Shown piece by piece: positions 8,601 through 15,294 of a stretch of 64,000 nucleotides of DNA. Below the pieces are notes generated by a model. It was not told the origin of the DNA, did not search any database, and was given only the letters and a program-made list of their open reading frames with translations. The position numbers and the translations under genes were made by a program. How positions within the stretch are numbered: the stretch's first letter is position 1; every line of letters starts with the position of its first letter. The stretch spans positions 1,630,997-1,694,996 of the forward strand of contig NZ_JAERSF010000001.1 in NCBI RefSeq assembly GCF_016735615.1, in the 5' to 3' direction. The stretch is from Flavobacterium tagetis. Lineage in GTDB: Bacteria > Bacteroidota > Bacteroidia > Flavobacteriales > Flavobacteriaceae.

Positions 8601-9067
8601 GTACTTTGATTATTACCAACCGTAACGCCACGTGTAATACTTCCAGAAGTTTCGAGGCCGTCAAAAGGAGTTGCTTTTTTGGGGTTTGAGTAATTGTCTA
8701 TTCGGTATAATTTATCTGTTCCGACATCACCGCTTACAATCTGATCCGATTTGTAAAGACTGTATTCTTTGGTCAAGAAATCTGGGTAATTAAGATAATT
8801 AACAATTAAAGTATCTGAAGCAGATTGGAATTTTTCGTTAAAAAGCAAATATCCTTTTTGAAAATCGATCTTATAAAAAGTCGAATCAATAGGCTCATTT
8901 TTAGTATTCAGAATCTGGAAAAATCCAGAGTTGATGGACATTTTTTCAAGCTGAATTGTGTCTTTTGAAACGATTACTTTTTTGGTTTTGTACAGCGATT
9001 CGGTTTCCTGAGCCTGAAGCGCAGAAAACCAGAAGAAAACCGTCAAAAACAGTAATTTTTTCAACAT
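5633..9067 (-). CDS. Large outer-membrane beta-barrel protein, conserved in Bacteroidota
   Basis: A protein of 1144 residues with a signal peptide ending near ALQAQ. The sequence is rich in alternating aromatic and polar residues throughout and ends in NVQLRAYF with a terminal Phe, typical of an outer-membrane barrel. A segment near residues 300-330 (SERVYVNGVLLKRGENNDYV then IDYNAGEIVF) resembles repeats seen in SprA-like and other large Bacteroidota surface proteins. A stretch ending VYTWNDYNGNGIQELEEFEV, near residue 850, may bind calcium. I do not recognise a named family, and there is no plug domain or TonB box that I can identify. Two small genes lie upstream in the same orientation, 103 bp away. 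Confidence 0.7.
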   Translation of the reverse strand: MLKKLLFLTVFFWFSALQAQETESLYKTKKVIVSKDTIQLEKMSINSGFFQILNTKNEPIDSTFYKIDFQKGYLLFNEKFQSASDTLIVNYLNYPDFLTKEYSLYKSDQIVSGDVGTDKLYRIDNYSNPKKATPFDGLETSGSITRGVTVGNNQSTVLNSNLDLQITGKLSDKVSLRASLQDNNIPLQDGGYSQKLDQFDNIFIELFSDDWNIRAGDVFLENRKTQFLGFNKKVQGLSANFDFDTEKSKTNVFASVAFVKGQYAKSTFTGQESNQGPYKLKGQNGELYVLVISGSERVYVNGVLLKRGENNDYVIDYNAGEIVFTSLFTITSEMRINVEYQYSERNYNRLVTYAGATHENKNWSFGGYLYSENDMKNQPLQQNLSPEQVQILGQAGDDVNLMKAPSAYEDTYAENKILYKKILVNSVEVYEYSNNPADVLYNVRFSQVGANAGNYIIQNNNSVERIYQYVEPVNGILQGNYEPIVQLVAPMKLQVATFLGKYNPNEKTLVDFELAVSNNDQNLFSGIDDANNEGVAFKTNLKKRLFSRSWNLDAFANYQYVQQNFKSVERLYNIEFNRDWNLTGTQYGNQSLLVTGLNFDLFSKKETSNIGLLTYQFEKLDYSESYSGARHTTNALFKLKNWTIENNGSFLNSDATASTSKFIRNQTRTKYHFGKNWVGGTMQLEDNQEKDKVTNQFSALSQRFSEYGVFTGRGDSTKVFVEVGFLQRRNDSLQNGLLQHVNNSQTYYLKSKLIQNKTTDLAVYASYRNLDFTDKSKQNEPSLNSRILYNDRFFNQFMQIGTAYETSSGTIAQQEFTYVEVPTGQGVYTWNDYNGNGIQELEEFEVAVYQDQARYVRVFLPNQIYIKTNQNKFSQSLTLNPLQWQNEKGFKKLLSYFYNQTSFIMDRKVKSDGEKLELNPFDSSEENILGLNSSFRNSLFYNRGKQKHSVTYSYLINKGKSLLSVGSQHVQNYSHQIQYTHLYQNSWLFNFFTKTIKTDLVSKDFVEKNYDIQGWQLAPKVSYLFSKNTKLDFFYELQNKKNQIGNLETLDQNRIGTSFSYAGEKKVTVNGEFSFYENKFNGNEFSSVGFQMLEGLQAGSNLVWKLLLQKNITSFLDINLNYQGRKSETGNTIHTGNVQLRAYF

Positions 9068-9170
9068 AAATACTCTAACTCTAAAAAGTCAAAAGTAGTA
9101 TTTATAATTGGGAATTGTTGTGTTGTAAATTTTAGTTTTAAATCTCTAGACAACAATAGTTTGATAGATA

Positions 9171-9398
9171 TTAATGAGCAAACAATATGAAGATTAACAA
9201 TACTAAAATTAGTATAATCATTACGAGTACTGAATTTGGATTTGCAAAGTTGGTCGTCCAACCAAATTCTTTAATTTTTTTTGGAGGAAACAATCTCGGG
9301 TCTTCAGGGTTGTAATAAAACATTCCCCAAACCCAATTATCTGGATCATTTTGCCAATTGTTTTTTTCTTCTTCAGATGGTTCTCGATTGTAAGACAT
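9171..9398 (-). CDS. Small DUF5808-like membrane protein
   Basis: A 75-residue protein. The N-terminal part contains NDPDNWVWGMFYYNPEDPRL followed by FPPKK and GWTTNFANP, the hallmark of the DUF5808 family. The last 20 residues (SVLVMIILILVLLIFILFAH) form one transmembrane helix. Function is unknown. It is followed on the same strand by the large outer-membrane protein and preceded by a DUF2007-like gene 54 bp away, so the three may be co-transcribed. Confidence 0.75.
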   Translation of the reverse strand: MSYNREPSEEEKNNWQNDPDNWVWGMFYYNPEDPRLFPPKKIKEFGWTTNFANPNSVLVMIILILVLLIFILFAH

Positions 9399-9452
9399 TT
9401 TTTAAAGATACAAATTTTGCAAGATATATTAAATTGGAAATCTAAAGTGCAA

Positions 9453-9686
9453 CTATACAGGTAAATTATATTCTCCTTGGTTGTAACTGTCAATTATTTT
9501 TTTGCCGTCAGCGATATCTTTTTCGAGTACTTTTAAAAGGACAGGAGCATTCCCTCCAGCAGAGACAGACCAAGGCTGAATATTTACCATGTATTCGTTA
9601 GCAATAAAAACAGGAATGCCGTTATTTTCCAATAAATTTTTAATATTCATTGTTTCAATATAAGAACCTCTAAAAATTTCTACCAT
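9453..9686 (-). CDS. DUF2007-like small protein
   Basis: A 77-residue soluble protein beginning MVEIFRGSYIETMNIKNLLE, with later FIANEYM and GGNAPVLLKVLEKD. This matches the DUF2007 (putative signal-transducing protein) family, which is named from similarity to regulators and has no established reaction. Length agrees with the family. It is the first gene of a short minus-strand group with the DUF5808-like gene. Upstream (9687-9810) is a 124-bp AT-rich spacer without a clear terminator. Confidence 0.7.
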   Translation of the reverse strand: MVEIFRGSYIETMNIKNLLENNGIPVFIANEYMVNIQPWSVSAGGNAPVLLKVLEKDIADGKKIIDSYNQGEYNLPV

Positions 9687-9810
9687 GATTGAAAATGTCT
9701 TGATATGATATATGAATAGTATAAATATTGATGTAAAAAATGAGAATTAGGATTCTATATGATGAGAAATTGAGGAATTGAAGCATAATAGGTGAGACAG
9801 CTACTTGATA

Positions 9811-10029
9811 TTACGAATTACTTTGCTTTGCATTTCTTTCTTTTTTTATTTCACTTCTATAGCTTAAGCAAACTGCAATAAATGTTAATACTGGTCCAAT
9901 AGAATTTCTAAAATCTGAAAATGAAATATCTTTTATGCTTTCCTTTTTCAATATAGGACTTAAATCTAATGCGATAAATACTAGAATTAAAAAAAGGAGA
10001 AGTAATATTGTAATTTTTTTTGTTGTCAT
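9811..10029 (-). CDS. Small membrane protein, candidate immunity protein, paralogue of the 11194-11385 gene
   Basis: A 72-residue protein read from ATG 10029. It has one N-terminal transmembrane helix (about residues 6-26), the motif IKDISFSDFRNSIGPVL, a second hydrophobic stretch and a charged tail (KKERNAKQ). The motif matches IKDISYSDFRLVIGPFL in the 63-residue protein at 11194-11385, with two hydrophobic segments in the same places, so the two are paralogues. They flank a bacteriocin-like gene and its regulator. Small two-helix membrane proteins next to such peptides are often immunity proteins; that role is inference. It starts 21 bp after the ABC-transporter remnant. Confidence 0.6.
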   Translation of the reverse strand: MTTKKITILLLLFLILVFIALDLSPILKKESIKDISFSDFRNSIGPVLTFIAVCLSYRSEIKKERNAKQSNS

Positions 10030-10050
10030 CAATTCTTCTGGTTCATTAGT

Positions 10051-10191
10051 TTATTTTTTTCTCCAATAATCGCTGTAAAAGTTGATATCTTTCATTAATT
10101 CGTCATGATTGCCAAATTTAGATATCGTTTTATTTTCTAATGCATAAATTAATATGGCACAATCTCTTTTTATTTTCAAATTGTTTAATGT
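10051..10191 (-). pseudogene. 3' remnant of a bacteriocin/peptide ABC exporter ATPase
   Basis: Reading the minus strand from 10191 to the TAA at 10051-10053 gives about 46 codons with no start of its own. The translation includes ALENKTISKFGNHDELMKD then INFYSDYWRKK. This fits the extreme C-terminus of an ABC exporter ATPase, where the D-loop and H-loop are followed by an exported-family tail of the form LENGKI..GxHxEL...YY.LW. A stop codon ends the frame upstream and no Walker A, signature or Walker B motif is present within several hundred bases. It lies just downstream of the double-glycine peptide gene, where the cognate exporter would be expected. Alternative: chance similarity of a short frame, which I think less likely. 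Confidence 0.6.
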
Positions 10192-10243
10192 TTAATAAAA
10201 AATAATCCATCTGTTACAAAGAGCGGATTATGTAAAAGATGCT

Positions 10244-10441
10244 TTACTTTAAAACCTTAAAAATATGTCTCCACTGAATAAAACTTCCAATTGCTAATAA
10301 TAGCATTGCTAAAGCATTAAATAAAAGATAGAACTCTTTAGTCTGTATATATCTATAAATATGATAACCAGTTAATCCACATGCTATATATAAAATAGCA
10401 AAGTATAGCCATTTTCTAAATTCTAAGTTAGGTTTTTTCAT
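10244..10441 (-). CDS. Small membrane protein, candidate immunity protein of the bacteriocin-like gene
   Basis: A 65-residue protein from ATG 10441 (MKKPNLEF). A longer frame reaching 10519 would overlap the preceding gene out of frame and is not needed. It has two transmembrane helices (about residues 10-30 and 38-56) with short charged ends (RKWLYF, QWRHIFKVLK). It starts 16 bp after the stop of the double-glycine precursor, so the two are probably co-transcribed, an arrangement typical of a class II bacteriocin and its immunity protein. The function is inference from position and topology; I do not recognise a family. Its 3' end is 52 bp from the ABC-exporter remnant. Confidence 0.6.
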   Translation of the reverse strand: MKKPNLEFRKWLYFAILYIACGLTGYHIYRYIQTKEFYLLFNALAMLLLAIGSFIQWRHIFKVLK

Positions 10442-10457
10442 TTTTTGTGAGATAAGA

Positions 10458-10685
10458 TTAGTAGGCTCTTGCTGTTCCAAGTGATCCAAGTATAAAAGTT
10501 GCTGCAAAAAGGCCCGCACCTCCTGTTGTTACGATAAACGCTGCCCCTACAATTCCTAATGCTAGTCCAGCTAGACCTATTCCGCAATCAATTCCACCAC
10601 CACCGCCACCTTCCTGTGGAGGATGATATACTACTTGTGTACCACCTTGTAAATTTTCCATTTGATTTAACTCTAACTTTTTCAT
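10458..10685 (-). CDS. Double-glycine leader peptide, bacteriocin-like precursor
   Basis: A 75-residue precursor from ATG 10685. The first 15 residues, MKKLELNQMENLQGG, are a classic double-glycine leader (M.KL.L..M..L.GG) cut by peptidase-containing ABC exporters. The predicted mature peptide, about 60 residues, begins TQVVYHPPQEGGGGGG, has a single Cys (IDCGIG) and then a Gly/Ala-rich hydrophobic segment likely to insert in membranes. These traits fit class II bacteriocins of Bacteroidota. The promoter is visible: TAAATTTG and a TTG box on the minus strand (10715-10746), with the TTG inside a palindrome shared with the divergent XRE gene. No intact exporter is in the window, so secretion would need one elsewhere. 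Confidence 0.75.
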   Translation of the reverse strand: MKKLELNQMENLQGGTQVVYHPPQEGGGGGGIDCGIGLAGLALGIVGAAFIVTTGGAGLFAATFILGSLGTARAY

Positions 10686-10714
10686 AATACTCAAGATTTA
10701 TTGATTAATATTTT

Positions 10715-10746
10715 CAAATTTATAGAAGATTCAAAAAAAGTCTCAA
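10715..10746 (-). promoter_or_regulatory. Promoter of the bacteriocin-like gene
   Basis: On the minus strand, TTG (10746-10744), 21 bp, then TAAATTTG (10722-10715), a full match to the Bacteroidota -7 consensus TAnnTTTG. The start codon is 30 bp further. The TTG overlaps the palindrome at 10745-10759. Confidence 0.6.
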
Positions 10747-10769
10747 CCGAAAATCGGTTATTAATAACC
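10745..10769. promoter_or_regulatory. Overlapping palindromes, probable XRE operator
   Basis: Two perfect palindromes overlap: AACCGA-AAA-TCGGTT (10745-10759) and GGTTATTAATAACC (10756-10769). They sit between the divergent bacteriocin-like gene and XRE regulator and cover the -33 box of the former. This is where an autoregulatory HTH protein would bind (inference). Confidence 0.55.
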
Positions 10770-10782
10770 TAAATTCGAATAA

Positions 10783-10811
10783 TTGTAAAATAATTCTTAT
10801 GTTTATATTTG
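10783..10811 (+). promoter_or_regulatory. Promoter of the XRE regulator gene
   Basis: TTG at 10783-10785, 18-bp spacer, TATATTTG at 10804-10811 (perfect TAnnTTTG). The start codon at 10830 is 18 bp downstream, giving a very short leader. Confidence 0.6.
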
Positions 10812-10829
10812 TTTTTTAAATTGTTAATT

Positions 10830-11183
10830 ATGAATAAAATTGTAGGATATAATCTAAAAGTTTTGAGGAAATCAAAGAATATGTCACAAGAAGAGGCCGC
10901 AGATCATTTGCAAATTTCACAATCGGCTTATGCGAGAATGGAACGTGGGGAGAGCACATCTTGGGCTATCCATTTTAATAAAATATGTCAGATTTTTGAA
11001 ATATCTCCAGAAGAATTGGTTAGAAAAGGATTAGGAGATTCTGTTTATGAAAGTCTAATGAATACAGAACGACAGACAGAAATTGCGATGTTAGGAGTTT
11101 ATAGAAAAATTATAAAGCAATATGAGTTGCAAATTGAAGATTTGAAAACCATTATAAAGCACTTAAATAAAGGTAAAAATTAA
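10830..11183 (+). CDS. XRE-family HTH transcriptional regulator
   Basis: A 117-residue protein read from ATG 10830 (MNKIVGYNLK); the longer frame from 10809 would begin inside the -7 element. The N-terminal helix-turn-helix (about residues 4-62) has KSKNMSQEEAADHLQISQSA and YARMERGESTS, typical of Cro/CI-like domains. The C-terminal 45 residues are helical and probably a coiled coil for dimerisation (IIKQYELQIEDLKTIIKHL). It is divergent from the bacteriocin-like gene and shares a 145-bp intergenic region with a palindromic site. Likely it controls that gene and itself (inference). Its end converges with the paralogous small membrane gene, 10 bp apart. Confidence 0.85.
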   Translation: MNKIVGYNLKVLRKSKNMSQEEAADHLQISQSAYARMERGESTSWAIHFNKICQIFEISPEELVRKGLGDSVYESLMNTERQTEIAMLGVYRKIIKQYELQIEDLKTIIKHLNKGKN

Positions 11184-11193
11184 ATAAGGGGAG

Positions 11194-11385
11194 TTAACTT
11201 TTTCTTCTTTTCAGTTGTGTATAGGTTATAAGAATTCCAACTGTAGAGAGAAAAGGGCCAATCACTAATCTAAAATCGGAGTATGAAATATCTTTAATGT
11301 TTTTTGTAAGCAACGGACTTAAAGATATAGCTATGTACAATAAACCAAGAATAATGAAAACTAATAAAAAGCTCTTTTTGCTCAT
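11194..11385 (-). CDS. Small membrane protein, candidate immunity protein, paralogue of the 9811-10029 gene
   Basis: A 63-residue protein with two hydrophobic segments (about residues 6-26 and 43-56) and a basic tail (KRRKS). It shares the motif IKDIS-Y-SDFR..IGP with the protein at 9811-10029 and has the same layout, so a duplication is likely. The two copies bracket the double-glycine peptide, the 65-residue membrane protein and the XRE gene. Function is unknown; immunity to a membrane-active peptide is one possibility. It converges on the XRE gene. AT content is high like the rest of the island. Confidence 0.6.
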   Translation of the reverse strand: MSKKSFLLVFIILGLLYIAISLSPLLTKNIKDISYSDFRLVIGPFLSTVGILITYTQLKRRKS

Positions 11386-11456
11386 TTTAAGTTCTTTAGA
11401 AAGAAAAGTAAATATAATTAAAAAACAGATAAATTAAGAAAATCCTTTCGAAATAA

Positions 11457-11486
11457 AAAAGGCTTCACAATTAAGTGAAGCCTTTT
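11457..11486 (-). terminator. Terminator after aspartate kinase
   Basis: Stem GGCTTCAC (11461-11468) and GTGAAGCC (11475-11482), flanked by A and T tracts, loop AATTAA. On the minus strand it follows the stop of the kinase at 11524 and ends in a T run. Confidence 0.85.
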
Positions 11487-11523
11487 CAATAATCTTTGAA
11501 TTAAATAATTACCTTTTGCAATA

Positions 11524-12783
11524 TTAGATTAATTCTTTAGTGACAATCTGCATAGTTTCGCGGCTAACTTGTTTTAATAAAACTTCTTTGTTAGCTTCAA
11601 CAGTTTGCGCTGCCTCTTCTGTAAAGTGACGGATTGTGTATAAGGTTACATTTTCGCTGTATTCTACTTTGAATTTTTTAGAAAGAATAGCATTCAATTC
11701 TGGGAAATTTCCAAATTTATCTTCCACACAAACAGAGAAACTAATTGCTGAGTTCTGAATCAAGTTTACTTTGATTTTAAATTCGTGGAATAAACCAAAA
11801 ATCTCACTGATGTTTTCTTCCATAATAAAAGAGAAATCAATTGATGAAAGCGATATTAAAAGCTGTTCTCTTTTTACGATAAAGCATGGGTATTGTGGCT
11901 CTAAATCAACTCCTTTAGAAACACAAGTTCCTTTTAATAGTGGGTTGATAAAAGATTTTACGTATAATGGAATTTCTTTTTTCTGTAATGGCTGTAATGT
12001 TTTTGGGTGAATAACCGTTGCTCCGTAAAATGCCAACTCGATAGCTTCACGATATGAAATCTGGTTTAAAAGACTTGCATTTTCGAAATAACGCGGATCG
12101 GCATTCATAACTCCAGGAACATCTTTCCAGATCGTTACACTTTCTGCATTTAAGCAATAAGCAAAAATTCCAGCAGTATAATCAGAACCTTCACGGCCAA
12201 GAGTAGTCGTAAAGTTGTTTTCGTCAGCACCTAAGAAACCTTGTGTAATGTTTAATTGTTTTCTTGGAACATTTTTACTGATGTTTTGTTGAGTTGTTTC
12301 CCAGTCAACTTCTGCATCTCGGTAGTTTGCATTAGTTTTAATGAAATTACGAACATCAAGCCATTGTGTCTGAATTCCTCTAAAATTCATATAATGACTT
12401 AAGATATTAGTCGAAATTAATTCCCCAAAACTTACCACCTGGTCGTAAACAAAGTTGTAATTTGGAGATTTATTATGAGCCAGGAAGTACTCTAATTCGT
12501 CAAATTGAGCATTTACAGCTGCAAAAACTACATGATTTTCATCTTCAAACAAATCCAATAAGATCTGATTGTGGTATTTTTTAATTTCCTGAACAGAAGC
12601 ATTTAATTCTGTCGATTTTTCAAAGTAATTCTTGATTACAACTTCGAGAGCATTTGTAGTTTTTCCCATCGCAGAAACTACCAAAATCACGTCTTCATAA
12701 CCCACTTTTTGTAAAACGTCGTATACGTTTTTAATTCCATCCGCATCCTTTACTGATGCACCACCAAATTTAAATACTCTCAT
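11524..12783 (-). CDS. lysC: Aspartate kinase (monofunctional)
   Basis: Phosphorylates L-aspartate, the first step towards lysine, threonine and methionine. The start at ATG 12783 (MRVFKFGGASVKDADGI, the kinase nucleotide/substrate motif) gives 419 residues, usual for a monofunctional enzyme; the frame extends 45 bp further upstream but that part is a low-complexity extension. Further kinase motifs are TTLGREGSDYTAGIFAYCL (about residues 190-210) and VPGVMNADPRYF. The C-terminal 120 residues fit an ACT pair for feedback control, less certain by eye. No homoserine dehydrogenase domain is present. A GNAT acetyltransferase gene and fbp lie upstream, an arrangement that is ordinary for the lineage as far as I know. 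Confidence 0.9.
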   Translation of the reverse strand: MRVFKFGGASVKDADGIKNVYDVLQKVGYEDVILVVSAMGKTTNALEVVIKNYFEKSTELNASVQEIKKYHNQILLDLFEDENHVVFAAVNAQFDELEYFLAHNKSPNYNFVYDQVVSFGELISTNILSHYMNFRGIQTQWLDVRNFIKTNANYRDAEVDWETTQQNISKNVPRKQLNITQGFLGADENNFTTTLGREGSDYTAGIFAYCLNAESVTIWKDVPGVMNADPRYFENASLLNQISYREAIELAFYGATVIHPKTLQPLQKKEIPLYVKSFINPLLKGTCVSKGVDLEPQYPCFIVKREQLLISLSSIDFSFIMEENISEIFGLFHEFKIKVNLIQNSAISFSVCVEDKFGNFPELNAILSKKFKVEYSENVTLYTIRHFTEEAAQTVEANKEVLLKQVSRETMQIVTKELI

Positions 12784-12814
12784 TTTTAATTTTAGATTTT
12801 TTAGATTTTTTTTC

Positions 12815-12878
12815 CGCCACGAATTCACGAATTATTTTTTTCTAATCTTTACGAATAAAAATTCGTGAATTCTTGGCG
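12815..12878. repeat. Inverted repeat, GCCACGAATT family
   Basis: Left arm CGCCACGAATTCACGAATT (12815-12833); right arm 12860-12878 is its reverse complement with one mismatch. It lies between the kinase and GNAT genes. Related words occur at 31.65 kb and 49.56-49.64 kb. Confidence 0.75.
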
Positions 12879-12888
12879 AATAATATTT

Positions 12889-13377
12889 TTATAATTTTTC
12901 TAAGAACGAATTAATTCCAGCTTGATCCATTTGCACTACCCTCCAAGTGTCAAGGATTTTAGCTCCCGAATTTTCATAGAATTTTACGGCTGGAGTATTC
13001 CAATCCAAAACATTCCATTCTACTCTTCTAACATTGTCTCTTTTTCCTTGTTTCATGATTTCGGCATAAAGAGCAGAACCTAGACCTGTGCCTCGCATCT
13101 TTTCTTTTACGATCAAATCTTCAAGGTGAATTGTTTTCCCTTTCCAGGTAGAATAGCGGTAATAATACAACGCAATTCCAACAATTTCTTTTTTTTTTTC
13201 TTCATTTTCGATCTCCGCTACAAAAACATTAAATAATGGTTTTTCGCCAAATCCGTCACGCACTAAATCTTCCTCTGTAATGACAACCGCATCAGGTTCT
13301 TTTTCGAATATAGCCAGCTCCTGAATAAGCCCTAACACCGATTTCATGTCTTCAGGATTTCCTTTTCTAATATTCAT
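12889..13377 (-). CDS. GNAT-family N-acetyltransferase, SSAT-like
   Basis: A 162-residue single-domain acetyltransferase. The acetyl-CoA binding motif is IVKEKMRGTGLGSALYAEIM (about residues 94-113), and the hydrophobic core WNVLDWNTPAVKFYENSGAK follows, with the Asn-Pro pattern typical of diamine acetyltransferases. The N-terminus MNIRKGNPEDMKSVLGLIQE and the EDL(V) loop match the spermidine/spermine N1-acetyltransferase-like group. The substrate cannot be read from the sequence: polyamine, diamine or amino acid. The gene is on the same strand as the aspartate kinase and separated from it by a repeat element, so co-transcription is not assured. Confidence 0.8.
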   Translation of the reverse strand: MNIRKGNPEDMKSVLGLIQELAIFEKEPDAVVITEEDLVRDGFGEKPLFNVFVAEIENEEKKKEIVGIALYYYRYSTWKGKTIHLEDLIVKEKMRGTGLGSALYAEIMKQGKRDNVRRVEWNVLDWNTPAVKFYENSGAKILDTWRVVQMDQAGINSFLEKL

Positions 13378-13548
13378 ATATTCCTATTTTTAACTATTTA
13401 ATATCTAAAAAAGCATCATTTTAGCTAGTGCTTTTTGCAGATTATTAGCAAATATACAATAGTAGCAAACTAACAACATAATTTTTAAATCATTCTCACA
13501 AAATAAGCGATATTTGTGACTTAAAAATAAAACTATAACGATTTAGAA

Positions 13549-14556
13549 ATGGAAGAACGCAATAAAACACTGGGAGAGTTTATTATTGAGAACCAAAAAG
13601 CATTTCAGTATTCGTCGGGAGAACTCTCGCGAATTATCAACTCTATTCGATTGGCAGCAAAAGTGGTCAATCATAAAGTAAACCAAGCGGGTTTAGTAGA
13701 TATTGTGGGAGCGGCAGGCGAACAGAATATTCAAGGTGAAGACCAGCAAAAATTAGATGTCTATGCAAACGAAGTATTTATCCAGACGTTAATAAACCGT
13801 GAGATTGTCTGTGGTATTGCTTCTGAAGAAAACGACGATTTTATTACTGTTCAGGGGAGCGACAACAGTCATAATAATAAGTACGTGATCTTAATGGATC
13901 CGCTTGACGGATCTTCAAACATTGATGTAAATGTTTCTGTGGGAACTATTTTTTCTGTTTTCAGAAGAGTAACTCCAATAGGAACTCCGGTAACTAGCGA
14001 GGATTTTTTACAACCGGGAATCAATCAAGTTGCAGCAGGCTACGTAATTTATGGAACTTCAACAATGCTTGTGTATACAACTGGACACGGGGTAAATGGT
14101 TTTACATTGAACCCAGCGATAGGTACCTTTTATCTTTCGCATCCAAACATGAAATTTCCAGAAAACGGAAATATTTATTCGGTAAACGAAGGAAACTATG
14201 TTCATTTTCCGCAGGGAGTAAAAAATTACATTAAATACTGCCAGCGTGAAGAAGGAGACAGACCTTATACTTCAAGATATATTGGAAGTTTAGTGGCTGA
14301 TTTTCATCGAAATATGATTAAAGGTGGAATTTATATTTATCCAACAAGTTCAAAAGCACCAAAAGGAAAATTACGTTTGTTGTACGAATGTAATCCTATG
14401 GCGTTTTTGGCAGAACAAGCAGGAGGAAAAGCAACAGACGGTTTCGGAAGAATTATGGAAATCCAGCCAACTGAATTGCACCAAAGAGTGCCTTTCTTCT
14501 GCGGAAGTTATAATATGGTAGAAAAAGCAGAGGAATTTATGGCTGAAGCGAATTAA
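13549..14556 (+). CDS. fbp: Class I fructose-1,6-bisphosphatase
   Basis: Hydrolyses fructose 1,6-bisphosphate to fructose 6-phosphate in gluconeogenesis. The 335-residue length is normal for class I enzymes. The metal-binding signature [20 protein letters not shown] is at about residues 115-135, with the upstream acidic site [10 protein letters not shown]. The C-terminal sugar-phosphate site appears as [20 protein letters not shown], and [20 protein letters not shown] carries the last conserved Glu and Gly-rich part. A weak -7 element GATATTTG lies at 13509-13516. The gene is followed by a strong terminator and is monocistronic. Confidence 0.95.
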   Translation: MEERNKTLGEFIIENQKAFQYSSGELSRIINSIRLAAKVVNHKVNQAGLVDIVGAAGEQNIQGEDQQKLDVYANEVFIQTLINREIVCGIASEENDDFITVQGSDNSHNNKYVILMDPLDGSSNIDVNVSVGTIFSVFRRVTPIGTPVTSEDFLQPGINQVAAGYVIYGTSTMLVYTTGHGVNGFTLNPAIGTFYLSHPNMKFPENGNIYSVNEGNYVHFPQGVKNYIKYCQREEGDRPYTSRYIGSLVADFHRNMIKGGIYIYPTSSKAPKGKLRLLYECNPMAFLAEQAGGKATDGFGRIMEIQPTELHQRVPFFCGSYNMVEKAEEFMAEAN

Positions 14557-14594
14557 AGTTTTTTCGATTCAAGTTGCTTTTGACTATAAAGAAC

Positions 14595-14623
14595 AAACCC
14601 GACAGTTCAAACTTGTCGGGTTT
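14595..14623 (+). terminator. Terminator after fbp, AAACCCGACA type
   Basis: AAACCCGACA (14595-14604) pairs with TGTCGGGTTT (14614-14623), followed by TATTTTTAAG. The same stem sequence is used after queA (45.33 kb) and after kmo (62.53 kb). Confidence 0.85.
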
Positions 14624-14766
14624 TATTTTTAAGATAAATTAAAAAAAAAGACGCAACCATTTTTAGTTTTGTCAATCTTTAAAAAGAACCAATCGTTTAT
14701 GAGAAATTATGGATTAATTTTTTGTAAGCGACTTAAAACTAATCAAAAACCAAAAAGTAAATTATT

Positions 14767-15180
14767 ATGAAGAAAAAACTATTAATGATTCTGTTCGGAG
14801 TGTTTTCAGCTGTCTTTGTTGCCTGCAGTAGTGATGAGGTTAAAGATCTGCCAACGGGACCTTCTGGAGATGTGATTAAACTTTCTAAGAAGGAAGTTTC
14901 TTTTACCGCAGAAGCCAACACAATTACGATTACTACAGAATATAAAGGATGGTGGGTAAATGGTTTTGCATTAGACAAAGTAAGAATTGATAAAGGAACT
15001 GTAAATTTGTCTGCTGAAAATTTTATCTTTAAAAATGATGTTTTTGAGGTAGAAAGGAAAAACGGAAACACCTTGATTGTTGCCATGAGCAAAAATACAA
15101 CGGGTACAGAAAGAATTCTTACTATAGGATTGCAATCAGGAAATTATTTTGATAGTATAAATATCACGCAGTCGAAATAA
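14767..15180 (+). CDS. Lipoprotein with a BACON-like domain
   Basis: A 137-residue protein with a lipoprotein signal peptide: MKKKLLMILFGVFSAVFVAC followed by SSDE, cleaved at the Cys. The rest is a beta-sandwich-like segment with SKKEVSFTAEANTITITTEY and ending ERILTIGLQSGNYFDSINIT, the pattern of BACON domains (Bacteroidetes-associated, Ig-like). BACON domains occur in surface proteins; their sugar binding is not general. Nothing else in the neighbourhood suggests a polysaccharide utilisation locus. The plain SSDE after the Cys does not show the typical Lol-avoidance or surface-export signal strongly, so the side of the membrane is unclear. Strong terminator follows. Confidence 0.7.
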   Translation: MKKKLLMILFGVFSAVFVACSSDEVKDLPTGPSGDVIKLSKKEVSFTAEANTITITTEYKGWWVNGFALDKVRIDKGTVNLSAENFIFKNDVFEVERKNGNTLIVAMSKNTTGTERILTIGLQSGNYFDSINITQSK

Positions 15181-15188
15181 AAGACTTA

Positions 15189-15232
15189 AAAAAAGCAACC
15201 CCGATAAAACCAATTATCGGGGTTGCTTTTTA
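15189..15232. terminator. Bidirectional terminator
   Basis: AAAAGCAACCCCGATA (15191-15206) pairs with TATCGGGGTTGCTTTT (15215-15230) with AT tracts at both ends. It separates the BACON lipoprotein (plus) from the TerB-like gene (minus). Confidence 0.9.
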
Positions 15233-15294
15233 AATTTCATTTTATAGTCCAGTTTCAGTACAAAAACTGAATACTAAAAACTGATTACTGAATA

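Noticed and set aside
9221..9493. 90-codon minus-strand ORF
   Set aside because: Overlaps the DUF5808-like and DUF2007-like genes, which are recognisable; it has no motif.
10442..10519. 5' extension of the 65-residue membrane protein
   Set aside because: The longer frame overlaps the peptide gene out of frame; the internal ATG 10441, 16 bp after its stop, is more plausible.
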